From Pseudonocardia alaniniphila (GTDB taxonomy: Bacteria; Actinomycetota; Actinomycetes; Mycobacteriales; Pseudonocardiaceae), in assembly GCF_022524485.1 (NCBI RefSeq), contig NZ_JAKXMK010000015.1, forward strand, positions 186,001-250,000: a DNA stretch of 64,000 bases. The letters are read 5' to 3'. The position numbers were made by a program, and so were the translations under genes. The notes below the pieces were generated by a model. That model was not told where the DNA came from, ran no database searches, and saw only the letters and a list, made by a program, of their open reading frames with translations. This document shows, piece by piece, positions 1 through 10,748 of the stretch (its first letter is position 1; the number at the start of each line of letters is the position of its first letter).

Positions 1-95
1 TCCCCCGCCGCGACGGCCAGCGCCGCCGCCGCCCTGACGAACTCCTCACGCTTTCCCGAACGGATACGTAGCTCCGCGCGAACAACGATCGTCAT
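1..95 (-). CDS. antibiotic biosynthesis monooxygenase-like (ABM) protein, N-terminal fragment
   Basis: Only the first 31 codons are in the window; the gene runs off the left edge. The visible start MTIVVRAELRIRSGKREEF is the first beta strand and following helix typical of small ferredoxin-fold ABM/YgiN-like proteins. The ATG has a good ribosome binding site (GGGGAG, six bases upstream) and lies 17 bases after the stop of the NlpC/P60 gene on the same strand, so the two may be co-transcribed. The family includes heme- or quinone-handling monooxygenases, but 31 residues cannot show activity. Confidence 0.55.
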   Translation of the reverse strand, partial: MTIVVRAELRIRSGKREEFVRAAAALAVAAG

Positions 96-112
96 CGCCG
101 TCTCCCCGCCGC

Positions 113-1519
113 TCAGAAGATTCGCGTGGCCTGCGGCAGCAGGCCTCTGGTGCGCAGTGGCACCACCCGGACGCTCGCCCCCGTGTAGGGGGCCTCGATC
201 ATCTTCCCGTTTCCGATGTACAGGGCCACATGGTGAATCGGGGCGCCCGGGTTCTGGAAGAAGACCATGTCGCCGGGTCGCAGGTCGGAGATCGGCACCT
301 TCCGGCCCGCGTTGAACTGGTTGCGGCTCACTCGCGGCAACGACACCCCCGCGCCGTTGAACGCGTAGAGCATCAGGCCCGAGCAGTCGAACCCGACCCG
401 GTCGAGCGGTGAGCCCAGACCGTCGGGAATCCCCCTGCTGGGGCCGCGCCCGTTGCCACCGCCCCAGACGTACTGCACGCCGATCTGCGACATCGCGCGG
501 TCGATCACGCGCCGCACCGCGGCGCTGCCCCCGACGGCCGGGCCGGCGCCGTCCCGGCCCCCGAGCCTGGCCGCAGCGGCGTTGCGCTCGGCCCGTTCCC
601 GCGCGGTCTGCTCCTGCGCCAGCCTGCGCTGCCACTCGTCGAACCGGGCACGTTGCTGACGCAGTCCGGCATCGGCCGACTCGGCGGCATCGAGCCTGTG
701 CTGCACCTCGGCGCGCTCCGCTGCCACCGCCGCGAGCTGCGCCGCCTGTTCGCGCGCAGCCGCCGCCGCAGCAGCGAAGGCTGCATCGGCGGCGGCCTTC
801 GCCGTCTGCGCCTCGGCCTCACGGGCGCGCGCCTCATCGAGCGCGGCCCGCGCAGCGGAGTCCGCATTAGCCTTCGCGACGCGTGCGCGTTCCAGTCCGT
901 CCCGCGCCGCGAGCTGCGACCGGGCGATGAGGTCGTTGAACTCCGCCCGTGCGACGAGGTCCTCGGGGCTCGTGGAGTCGGTGAGCAGGCCGAGCGGTCC
1001 GACGTCGAGGCCCTGCTGGTACGTGGCGGTGACGAACTCGTCGAGCCGGGCGCGCGCCTCGTCGATCGCGGAGGACGCCGCCTGGGTCTCGATCCGCGCC
1101 GCGGCAGCGCGCCGCGCCGCAGCCGCCGCCGCGTCCTGCGCGGTCTGCAGGACGACGAGCGCGGCCTCGGCGGTCTCGCGCTGGGCGGCCAGCGCGGCCT
1201 GGAGGTCGTCGGTACGGCTGTCGAGCTCCGCGAGCTGGGCGGTCAGCCGGCCGACCTCGCCTGCCCGCTGGGCGACCGAGCTCCGGCTGCGCTGCAGCTC
1301 GTCGTCGCTCGGGTTCGGCGGTGGCGGCGGGGTGGGCTGGGCCAACGCGGTGGACGCGCCACCGCCGACCAGGGCCAGCAACACGACGAGGACGACGGCA
1401 CGGTCCCGCCACCGCAACGGCCGGCCGTCCTCGTCCCGCCCCGGGCGCAGACGCGGCAGACCTCGGTACCGCACGGCAGCCGCCTCCGTTCCGTCGTCGT
1501 GCTCCAGAAGCGAGCGCAC
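113..1519 (-). CDS. secreted NlpC/P60 peptidoglycan endopeptidase, RipA-like
   Basis: A 468-residue exported cell-wall hydrolase. A long charged N-region is followed by a hydrophobic stretch at about residues 44-61 ending in ALA, a signal peptide or anchor. Residues 75-310 are Ala/Arg/Glu-rich coiled coil. The C-terminal 130 residues are an NlpC/P60 domain with the catalytic Cys in FDCSGL, the His in IHHVALYIG and a polar third residue near EAPYTG. Such enzymes cut the D-Glu to meso-DAP bond in stem peptides and act in daughter-cell separation; the coiled coil often restrains the catalytic domain. The start is GTG with a weak GGGTGG site. It is divergent from aconitase, a neighbourhood shared with mycobacterial ripA and acn. 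Confidence 0.88.
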   Translation of the reverse strand: MRSLLEHDDGTEAAAVRYRGLPRLRPGRDEDGRPLRWRDRAVVLVVLLALVGGGASTALAQPTPPPPPNPSDDELQRSRSSVAQRAGEVGRLTAQLAELDSRTDDLQAALAAQRETAEAALVVLQTAQDAAAAAARRAAAARIETQAASSAIDEARARLDEFVTATYQQGLDVGPLGLLTDSTSPEDLVARAEFNDLIARSQLAARDGLERARVAKANADSAARAALDEARAREAEAQTAKAAADAAFAAAAAAAREQAAQLAAVAAERAEVQHRLDAAESADAGLRQQRARFDEWQRRLAQEQTARERAERNAAAARLGGRDGAGPAVGGSAAVRRVIDRAMSQIGVQYVWGGGNGRGPSRGIPDGLGSPLDRVGFDCSGLMLYAFNGAGVSLPRVSRNQFNAGRKVPISDLRPGDMVFFQNPGAPIHHVALYIGNGKMIEAPYTGASVRVVPLRTRGLLPQATRIF

Positions 1520-1631
1520 TGTGCCACCCGGACGGCCCAGAAACGGGTAGCCACACGCGCATCGCCACGAACAACGACCACACGGAGGAACAGGACGGAG
1601 CGCTCAGAGAGCGACGAGCCCGGAAACTCAC

Positions 1632-1664
1632 CCGGTCGAGCGACGAACCCCGCGACTCGACCGG
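1632..1664. repeat. inverted repeat in the ripA-like/acnA divergent region
   Basis: CCGGTCGAG at 1632-1640 is perfectly repeated in inverse at 1656-1664 around a 15-base loop. It lies about 110 bases upstream of the NlpC/P60 start and directly beside the AcnR-type site. It could be a leader hairpin of the hydrolase transcript or a regulator site; the sequence does not distinguish these. Confidence 0.45.
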
Positions 1665-1668
1665 CTAG

Positions 1669-1684
1669 CAGGACAAGCGTACTG
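1669..1684. promoter_or_regulatory. AcnR operator candidate upstream of aconitase
   Basis: The 16 bases CAGGACAAGCGTACTG match every specified position of the AcnR motif CAGNACnnncGTACTG described for corynebacterial and mycobacterial aconitase promoters. The site ends 120 bases before the acnA GTG, inside the divergent promoter region. An AcnR-like TetR protein is encoded at 10081-10650. The motif match is direct observation; the motif itself is recalled literature, and binding here is inferred. Confidence 0.75.
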
Positions 1685-1804
1685 TTTACGGCGAGCGGGG
1701 CCGCTGCGCCGAGGACCTGTCGGTGCGCGAGACTCCGGGAACCTGAGGCACAGCGATATCCAGCGCGAGATCCCAAGCGCCCACCACCGCAGGAGGACAA
1801 CGAC

Positions 1805-4624
<2,820 letters not shown>

Positions 4625-4638
4625 CCTCCACTCCCCCT

Positions 4639-4678
4639 CGACGGCGGGCGACCCGGTTCTCCGGGTCGCCCGCCGTCG
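4639..4678 (+). terminator. rho-independent-type terminator of acnA
   Basis: A perfect 18-bp GC-rich stem (4639-4656 with 4661-4678) closes on a TTCT loop 15 bases after the acnA stop and is followed by TCGTCGTTG. It has the strength expected of an actinobacterial terminator despite a short T tract. Confidence 0.85.
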
Positions 4679-4708
4679 TCGTTGTGGCGTGCGAGGTGTC
4701 GCCGACAG

Positions 4709-4742
4709 ATTGACGAAACGCTGGCGTCAATGTTTCATTGAC
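4709..4742. promoter_or_regulatory. cluster of three ATTGAC half-sites
   Basis: GTCAATG-TTT-CATTGAC (4726-4742) is a perfect inverted repeat, and ATTGACG at 4709-4715 forms a second inverted pair with CGTCAAT at 4725-4731. TTGACA at 4738-4743 could be a -35 box, but no convincing -10 or open gene follows on the plus strand. It lies between the ends of two convergent genes, where a promoter operator is not expected. The rest of 4679-4905 holds nothing recognised. Confidence 0.4.
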
Positions 4743-4905
4743 ATAAGAGCTACCGCGCGGACGCCGGCTGTGATCGGCTCCCCGAGGAGAACCGGCGCCG
4801 GTGTGGCCGCTCGGACCTGAGTTCGCCGGAGGCCGAGCGGGGCGACACCGGACAGGCGGCCGGTGCGTCGAGACGAGGGGGATGCCCCGACGCCCGGCCG
4901 ACCCG

Positions 4906-5385
4906 TCATCCGCTGGGAGCAGGATGGGCCGGGTCGACCCACGGCACGTGCTCGGGCTCCGCCACGCCCTCGATGTCCAGGTTCACCACGATCGGCTCCT
5001 GACCGCTGCGCGTCAGCACGCACTCCAGCGGCTCGTCGTCGAGCGCGTTGATCTCCTGGTGCGGCACGAACGGCGGCACGAAGATGAAGCCACCCGGGCC
5101 GGCCTCCGCCGTGAACTCGAGATGCTCACCCCACCGCATCCTCGCCCGGCCGCGCACCACGTAGATCACGCTCTCCAGCTCGCCGTGGTGATGGGCACCG
5201 GTGCGGGCACCGGGATGGATCGTCACGGTGCCGGCCCACAGCTTCGCCGCCCCCACCCGCGCGTGCGTGACAGCCGCGGCGCGATGCATGCCCGGCGTCT
5301 GCGGTGTGTTGCTGTCGAGCGCCTCCCCGGGGATGACCCGAACCCCGTCAGTCCGCCACGAACGACCCGCCCGATCGCTGCTCAT
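4906..5385 (-). CDS. cupin-domain protein
   Basis: A 159-residue single-domain cupin. Metal-binding motif 1 is visible as GARTGAHHHGELESVIYVVRG (positions about 58-78, key residues HHH and E), and motif 2 as PPFVPHQEIN near residue 105. Two His plus Glu and a later His would chelate a metal. Cupins of this size are oxygenases, isomerases or sensors, and no substrate can be named from sequence. It lies 133 bases downstream of egtD on the same strand, where egtE might be expected, but it has no PLP-enzyme features and cannot be the C-S lyase. It could be read through from the egt operon. Confidence 0.8.
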   Translation of the reverse strand: MSSDRAGRSWRTDGVRVIPGEALDSNTPQTPGMHRAAAVTHARVGAAKLWAGTVTIHPGARTGAHHHGELESVIYVVRGRARMRWGEHLEFTAEAGPGGFIFVPPFVPHQEINALDDEPLECVLTRSGQEPIVVNLDIEGVAEPEHVPWVDPAHPAPSG

Positions 5386-5518
5386 GCCAGCAGGCTAACC
5401 CGATGTCCGGAGGGCCGGCCCGGCACCGAACCGCTTGCCCGGCACGCAGCACCACCGCTTCCTGCGCGCCGGGATCGTGCGGTTCGGCCTCCGGAAACGG
5501 GCCTGCGGAGGTGTCGGG

Positions 5519-6490
5519 TCAGGTGGCGGTTGCCAGCGTCAGCGCGAAGCGGTCGTCGGGGTCGGTCCAGGTGCGGGTGACGGTGAAGCCCGCCTCTTCG
5601 AGCATCGCGCGAACGCCGGGGGCCCTGAACTTGGCCGAGACCTCCGTCCGCATCTCCTCCCCCGCAGCGAAACGCACCTCCAGGCCCAGCTCGGCCAGAG
5701 TGACGGTGATCGCACGCTGCGCGACCAACCGCATCTCGATCCACTCGTTCTCCGCGTCCCACAGCGCGCGGTGGGTGAACTCCTCCACCGGGAAGTCGGC
5801 TCGCAGCTCGCGGTTGAGCACCCGGAGCACGTTGCGGTTGAACTCGGCCGTGACGCCTGCCGAGTCGTCATACGCGCGGACGAGCGTCTCCTCGTCGATC
5901 ACGAGGCCCGTGCCGAGCAGCAGCTGCTCGCCCGGCTGCAGCACCGCACGAAGACGATCGAGGAACTCGGCGCGCTCAGCAGGCAGCAGGTTGCCGATGG
6001 TGCCGCCGAGGAACGCCACCATCCGGTGCTTGCCCCGCGGCAACCGGTGCAGATGGCTCGTGAAGTCGCCGACCACGCCGTGCAGCTCGAGGTCGGGGTA
6101 CTCGACCGACAGTGCGTCCATGGCCGAGCGGAGGGCGGCCTCGCTCACGTCCTGTGGCACGTACCGGCGCAGCGACCCGGCGCGACCGAACGCGTCGAGC
6201 AGCAGCCGCGTCTTGGCCGACGACCCCGAACCGAGCTCGACGATCGTGTCGGCCCCCGACGTGATCGCGATCGCGTCGGCGCTGCGCTCCAGCAAGGCCC
6301 GCTCGGTGCGGGTGGGGTAGTACTCCGGCAGCTCCGTGATCAGCTCGAACAGTTCGCTGCCCCGTGCGTCGTAGAACCACTTGGGGGGCAACTGTTTAGG
6401 GATCGTCGTGAGGCCTGCACGCACGTCGGCGCGCAGGGCGGCATCGGCGTCGCCGTCGGTGAGGTGGATGTCCAGCAGCGCGGGGCTCAT
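5519..6490 (-). CDS. egtD: histidine N-alpha-methyltransferase (ergothioneine pathway)
   Basis: A 323-residue SAM-dependent enzyme that trimethylates L-histidine to hercynine, the first committed step of ergothioneine synthesis. It opens with the family's PPKWFYDARGSELFELIT region (about residues 34-52), and the SAM-binding loop is IVELGSGSSAKTRLLL near residue 82. FLGGTIGNL follows near residue 155. The length is that of characterised EgtD. The ATG overlaps the egtC stop by four bases (ATGA), so translation is probably coupled. It is the last gene of the egtA-B-C-D run. Confidence 0.96.
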   Translation of the reverse strand: MSPALLDIHLTDGDADAALRADVRAGLTTIPKQLPPKWFYDARGSELFELITELPEYYPTRTERALLERSADAIAITSGADTIVELGSGSSAKTRLLLDAFGRAGSLRRYVPQDVSEAALRSAMDALSVEYPDLELHGVVGDFTSHLHRLPRGKHRMVAFLGGTIGNLLPAERAEFLDRLRAVLQPGEQLLLGTGLVIDEETLVRAYDDSAGVTAEFNRNVLRVLNRELRADFPVEEFTHRALWDAENEWIEMRLVAQRAITVTLAELGLEVRFAAGEEMRTEVSAKFRAPGVRAMLEEAGFTVTRTWTDPDDRFALTLATAT

Positions 6491-7245
6491 GGGACTCCTG
6501 TCATCGTGAGTTCGTCGACCCGGTAATGGCCCGGTCGGGCCACGACGAGATGCCGGTCGGGCACCGGGTTCCAGGTGGAAAGGCTGTCGATCGGCTCGGA
6601 CGCGACCAGAACGGAGTCGGGGGTGGTGCGCACCGACAACGCGTGATCCCACGCCGTGGCCCAGATCCCACGGCCGTCCGTGAGCAGCAGGTTGAGCCGC
6701 GACCCGGGTGCCGCCGTGGCCACCGCGGCGACGACACCCGCCAGGACGCCGGCTGGATCCCCGCCATCGGACAGCCGGTGGCGCACCAGCGCCCAGAGCA
6801 GCGCCGAGTCTGTGGGTGCGTCCAGCATGATGAGGTCGGCCACCGGCAGACCGCCGGCGAGCTCGGCGACCGAGTGCGGCCACCCTCGCACCACGCCGTT
6901 GTGGCTGAACAGCCACCGCCCGTGGGCGAACGGTGCCGCAGCCGTCTCCGTGACGGGCATGCCGACCGTGGCCGACCGGACCGCCGCCAGCACGGCGGAC
7001 GAGCGGGTGGCTCCCGCCATGGCGGCGAAGGAGGCGTCGGACCACAGCGGTGCGGCGCTGCGGTACCGCACCGCGTCGGCCTCGGGCGCCGGGTACCAGC
7101 CGGCGCCGAAGCCGTCGGCGTTGATCGTGCCGCCGGCGCGCATGTCCAGCGGCGCGTAGGACTGGCGCAGCAGCCCATGGGGCGCCTCGAGGACCAGCGA
7201 CGACAGCGTCACTGGTGGCCCCAGGTAGGCCAGGTGGCGACACAC
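6487..7245 (-). CDS. egtC: gamma-glutamyl-hercynylcysteine sulfoxide hydrolase
   Basis: A 252-residue class II (Ntn) glutamine amidotransferase-fold enzyme that removes the glutamate from gamma-glutamyl-hercynylcysteine sulfoxide. The GTG start puts the catalytic cysteine at position 2 (MCRHLAYLG), as this family requires after Met removal, so the start is secure. The family motifs NADGFGAGWY, SHNGVVRGW and DSALLWAL are all present. It begins six bases after the egtB stop and overlaps egtD by four. No unusual feature was seen. Confidence 0.95.
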   Translation of the reverse strand: MCRHLAYLGPPVTLSSLVLEAPHGLLRQSYAPLDMRAGGTINADGFGAGWYPAPEADAVRYRSAAPLWSDASFAAMAGATRSSAVLAAVRSATVGMPVTETAAAPFAHGRWLFSHNGVVRGWPHSVAELAGGLPVADLIMLDAPTDSALLWALVRHRLSDGGDPAGVLAGVVAAVATAAPGSRLNLLLTDGRGIWATAWDHALSVRTTPDSVLVASEPIDSLSTWNPVPDRHLVVARPGHYRVDELTMTGVP

Positions 7246-7251
7246 CCGGGG

Positions 7252-8589
7252 CTACGCCGTCTCCGCCGGGGACACATCCCGGGCGCAGCGGAAGCCCGAG
7301 AAGATCTGCCGGCGAATCGGGTGGTCCCAGTTGCGGAACGTGCCGCGGATTGCAGCCGGGTCGGTGCCGAAGGAACCGCCGCGCAGCACCCGGTAGTCGC
7401 CGCCGAAGAAGACCTGGGAGTACTCGGGGTAGGGGAACACCTCGAACCCCGGATAGGGGTGCCAGCCCGAGCTGGTCCACTCCCACACGTCGCCGACGAG
7501 CTGCTGAACACCGAGCGGCGATGCCCCGAGGGGGAACGCCCCGGCAGCCGCGGGCTGCAGGTGGCGCTGCCCGAGGTTGGCGTGCTCGGCGGTAGGCGCA
7601 TCGTCGCCCCACGGGAACCGCCGGGAGCGTCCGGTGGTGGGGTCGTACCGGGCGGCCTTCTCCCACTCCGCCTCCGTGGGCAGCCGCTTGCCTGCCCAGC
7701 GGGCGTACGCCTCGGCCTCGTGGAAGCAGACGTGGACGACCGGCTCGTCGGCGGGCACCCGCTCGACCACGCCGAACCGCCGCCGGTGCCACTCGCCCGA
7801 GCCGTCGCGCTCCCAGAACTCGGGTGCGGTGAGCCCGGCGGATACGCGGTGCGCCCAGCCCGCGTCGCTCCACCAGCGCTGGTCGTCGTAACCGCCGGCC
7901 GCGATGAACTCGGCGTACTCGCCGTTGGTGACGGCGGCCGTGTCGATGACGAACGCCGGGACCTCCACGACGTGCGCGGGACGCTCGTTGTCGAGCGCCC
8001 ACGGCTCGGTGGACGTGCCCATCGTGAACGGGCCACCGGGGACGAGCACCTCGCGGGCGGCGAGCGCCCGCCCGGCGGGCGGGGCATCCGCGTGCAGTAC
8101 CGGAGCGCCGGCACGCAACTGGTGGGTGGCGAGCATCGTCTCGTCGTGCTGCTGCTCGTGCTGCACGATCATGCCGAACGCGAAGCCGTGCTCCACGAGC
8201 CGGCGACCCGTGAGCGGGGTGCGCTCGAGGGTGTCGAGGGCCTTGTCGCGCACCTCGGCCACGTAGGCGCGAGCCTCTGCCGGGCCGAGCAACGGCAGAT
8301 CGACGCGGCTCGCGCGCGAGTGCTGGAACGCGTCGTAGAGCCCGTCGATCTCCGGGCGCAGCGGCTCGCGACCACCGACGTCACGCACCAGCCAGAGCTC
8401 CTCCTGGCTGCCGATGTGCGCGAGGTCCCAGACCAGCGGTGACATCAACGGTGAGTGCTGGGCCACGAGATCGGCCTCGTCAACGGCGTCGGTGAGGGCG
8501 GTGCTGCGAGCACGGGACGCGGTGAGCAGCTCGGCGACGCGGGCGCGTAGCTCCTCGCCGCCCAGCGCGATCTGGTCGCTGACGGTCAT
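7252..8589 (-). CDS. egtB: hercynine oxygenase (ergothioneine sulfoxide synthase)
   Basis: A 445-residue non-heme iron enzyme that joins hercynine to gamma-glutamylcysteine with oxygen to give the sulfoxide. The N-terminal DinB-like domain supplies the iron ligands: His at about 58 in DLAHIGSQEE, and His144 and His148 in the HEQQHDE motif. The C-terminal half is a formylglycine-generating-enzyme-like domain with RLPTEAEWEKAARY, GDVWEWT and RGGSFGT. The ATG overlaps the egtA stop (ATGA). Use of gamma-glutamylcysteine rather than free cysteine is inferred from the adjacent egtA and egtC, as in mycobacteria. Confidence 0.96.
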   Translation of the reverse strand: MTVSDQIALGGEELRARVAELLTASRARSTALTDAVDEADLVAQHSPLMSPLVWDLAHIGSQEELWLVRDVGGREPLRPEIDGLYDAFQHSRASRVDLPLLGPAEARAYVAEVRDKALDTLERTPLTGRRLVEHGFAFGMIVQHEQQHDETMLATHQLRAGAPVLHADAPPAGRALAAREVLVPGGPFTMGTSTEPWALDNERPAHVVEVPAFVIDTAAVTNGEYAEFIAAGGYDDQRWWSDAGWAHRVSAGLTAPEFWERDGSGEWHRRRFGVVERVPADEPVVHVCFHEAEAYARWAGKRLPTEAEWEKAARYDPTTGRSRRFPWGDDAPTAEHANLGQRHLQPAAAGAFPLGASPLGVQQLVGDVWEWTSSGWHPYPGFEVFPYPEYSQVFFGGDYRVLRGGSFGTDPAAIRGTFRNWDHPIRRQIFSGFRCARDVSPAETA

Positions 8590-9971
8590 GACGTCTCTCC
8601 CTCCGGGGGTGCCGGCTGGCGGGTGGAGTTCTCGGCAAGGTCGGGTGCGAGGTCTCCGACGAGGCGGTCGGCGGAGACATCGACGGCGGTGTCGGCAGGG
8701 CACAGGCCGCGCAGGACCTGTCGCTCCGTCATGTCCGCGAGGTCGTCGGCCACCCAGCGGGGAGCGCCGAGGGCGGTCAACCGGTCGCAGGCCAGCTCGA
8801 ACAAGGTGGCCGCGGCTTGGGCGAGTGGCTGGTCGGCGAGCCCGAGCTGGGCGGCCTCGGTCCAGCGACCCTCTGCGGGCTCGCAGGCCTCGCGCGCCTT
8901 GCCCGTGACGACGGTGTCGGAGAGCAACGCGGCGATCACCGCGACGGGCAGCGCCCACCGGCGCCCCGGCTGGGCGTCGACGTAGCGCACCTCGAGATGC
9001 CCGTGCGGTCGGACCGGCGGGAACAGGGTGGATACGTGGTAGTCGAGGTCGGCGGTGGTGGGAGGCACCGGGAGGGCGCCGTTGACCCAGTCGGCGAACG
9101 TGACGCCGCTGGGCACCTCCCACGCCCCTTCCCTGCGCACGAGCAGCAACGGGCTGCTCAGCACACGGCGCGCCCACGCCGTGGCGGGGTCTTCCGTTTC
9201 GACCTCGGAGATCCGCGGGGGAACCGTGCGGGACGGGTCGGCCCGCTGCCAGCACGCCCATCTCGAGGACTTCCACCCCGTGGGCCTGCCGTGCAGCAGC
9301 GGTGAGTTGGCGAACGCTGCCAACAGCACCGGGCCGAACGCATGGACCGCGGCCCAGCGCTCAGCGACGTCGCCGTTCTCCCCCGCGTCGACGCACACCT
9401 GCACGGCTGCGGTGGAGCACATCGCGCTGCGGCCGTGCGGGCCCAACCGGTCGAACGCCTGCTCCATGGCTCGGTAGCGAGGAACGTCGAGGATGCGGAC
9501 CGCAGGACGCACCGGGTCGGTGGCGCGGAGTTGGGGTTGAAGTCCCTGATCGGCGAGCAGGTGGTGCAGTGCGTCGGCATCGGCGCGGACGGTCTGCAGC
9601 AACCCTCCGAGATCCGGAAGGGGCGGGCTCGCGAGTTCGATCTGGCCACCCGGTTCGACGGTGACGGCCGAACCGGCGGGGAGCGGCAGTGCGGACGAGG
9701 ACGGGTCGAGCGTGGTGGGGGTGTGCGGCCCGAGCGCCGTGACCAGCACGGCGGGATCAGGTGGCACCTCGGGAGCCGACGGCTGATGCAGCAGCCACTC
9801 GAGCTCTACCCCGACGAGTCGGGGAGGGCCGATCTTGAAACAGACGGACGCCACATATGCCTCAGCATCGGCACAGTCGCGTAGAACCGAAGGGCCCGCA
9901 TCCGGCGGATCGGCAGCGGGAGCACCCACTGCCGTAGCCGTTGCGATGCCCACATCTCTCGCCACTCGCAT
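8586..9971 (-). CDS. egtA: glutamate-cysteine ligase (ergothioneine pathway)
   Basis: A 461-residue GCS2-type ATP-dependent ligase that makes gamma-glutamylcysteine, the thiol donor for EgtB. Family features are VGVELEWLLH near residue 53, VTVEPGGQIELASPPL near residue 105, a MCSTAAVQVCVDAG strand and LEVRYVDAQPGRRW. It is the first gene of the egt operon; the ATG at 9971 faces acnR across a 109-base gap containing a perfect palindrome. The original role of the family, feeding mycothiol-independent thiol chemistry, is established; assignment to ergothioneine rests on the operon. Confidence 0.94.
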   Translation of the reverse strand: MRVARDVGIATATAVGAPAADPPDAGPSVLRDCADAEAYVASVCFKIGPPRLVGVELEWLLHQPSAPEVPPDPAVLVTALGPHTPTTLDPSSSALPLPAGSAVTVEPGGQIELASPPLPDLGGLLQTVRADADALHHLLADQGLQPQLRATDPVRPAVRILDVPRYRAMEQAFDRLGPHGRSAMCSTAAVQVCVDAGENGDVAERWAAVHAFGPVLLAAFANSPLLHGRPTGWKSSRWACWQRADPSRTVPPRISEVETEDPATAWARRVLSSPLLLVRREGAWEVPSGVTFADWVNGALPVPPTTADLDYHVSTLFPPVRPHGHLEVRYVDAQPGRRWALPVAVIAALLSDTVVTGKAREACEPAEGRWTEAAQLGLADQPLAQAAATLFELACDRLTALGAPRWVADDLADMTERQVLRGLCPADTAVDVSADRLVGDLAPDLAENSTRQPAPPEGETS

Positions 9972-10041
9972 GACGCTACCCGCGGGCTACGACGATTTCA
10001 GGGGCTCGACGGCCGTCACTGGTACGGAAGGGCAATTCTCA

Positions 10042-10057
10042 AGACGTACGTACGTCT
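10042..10057. promoter_or_regulatory. perfect palindrome in the egtA/acnR divergent promoter
   Basis: AGACGTACGTACGTCT is an exact 16-bp palindrome ending 23 bases before the acnR ATG and 71 bases upstream of egtA. Its position and symmetry fit a TetR-dimer operator used for autoregulation. It shares the inner GTAC with the AcnR consensus but not its outer CAG/CTG, so it may belong to AcnR with altered spacing or to another regulator. Confidence 0.6.
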
Positions 10058-10080
10058 CGCTTTCCGGTTATCCTGGTCTG

Positions 10081-10650
10081 ATGCCCCGTGTCAGCGCCGA
10101 CCAGCTCGCCGCGAGGCGTGAGCAGATCCTCGACGGGGCTCGCGCGTGCTTCGCCCGCCACGGCTACGAGGGAGCCACGGTGCGCAGGCTGGAGCAGTCC
10201 ACCGGCCTGTCACGCGGGGCCATCTTCCACCACTTCCGGGACAAGGACGCCCTGTTCTTCGCCCTCGCCGAGCGGGACGCCGAACGGATGACCGAGATCG
10301 TGGCCGAGCAGGGCCTCGTACAGGTGATGCGGGAGCTCCTGACATCACCCGAACGCATCGACGCCGGCTGGACGGGCACGTTCCTCGAAATCGCGCGCCG
10401 GGGGCGTACCGACCCGGGCTTCCGTGACCGCTGGCGCCAGCACGCCGAGGCCCTCACCGCGGCCACCCAGGCACGGCTCGAACGGCAGGCGCGGGCCGGC
10501 ACGCTGCGCGACGACGTACCCATCCCGGTGCTGGCGCGCTATCTGGAGCTGGTGCTGGAAGGGCTGGTCTCCCACCTGTCCATGGAACTGCCCGCAGAGC
10601 ACCTCACCGGCGTGCTCGACCTCGTGGAGGGCGCCGTCCGCCGCCGCTGA
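10081..10650 (+). CDS. acnR: TetR-family regulator of aconitase (AcnR-like)
   Basis: A 189-residue TetR repressor. The N-terminal HTH is well formed (GATVRRLEQSTGLSRGAIFHHF, about residues 32-53), preceded by ARREQILDGARACFARHGY. The N-terminal half, including RGAIFHHFRDKDALFFALA, closely resembles mycobacterial and corynebacterial AcnR, which represses aconitase and senses citrate-type ligands and iron status. Support comes from the exact AcnR motif before acnA. Unlike in those genera it is not adjacent to acnA: the cupin and egt genes intervene, and it is divergent from egtA. It might also influence egt transcription, which is untested. Confidence 0.82.
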   Translation: MPRVSADQLAARREQILDGARACFARHGYEGATVRRLEQSTGLSRGAIFHHFRDKDALFFALAERDAERMTEIVAEQGLVQVMRELLTSPERIDAGWTGTFLEIARRGRTDPGFRDRWRQHAEALTAATQARLERQARAGTLRDDVPIPVLARYLELVLEGLVSHLSMELPAEHLTGVLDLVEGAVRRR

Positions 10651-10748
10651 CGGCCGCGACGACCGCGAGCCCCGAGCGGGTCCGATCCCGCGACCTGACG
10701 GGGCCGCTCGTGCTGAACGCCACCCGGGATCCCGGGGTCCGGATCCGG

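Noticed and set aside
653..1804. N-terminal extension of aconitase by nearly 400 residues
   Set aside because: The upstream frame is antisense to the NlpC/P60 gene, and a strong ribosome binding site marks the GTG at 1805.
4801..5580. 259-residue plus-strand frame over the cupin gene
   Set aside because: Antisense to a clear cupin with conserved metal-binding motifs; arginine/proline-rich shadow composition.
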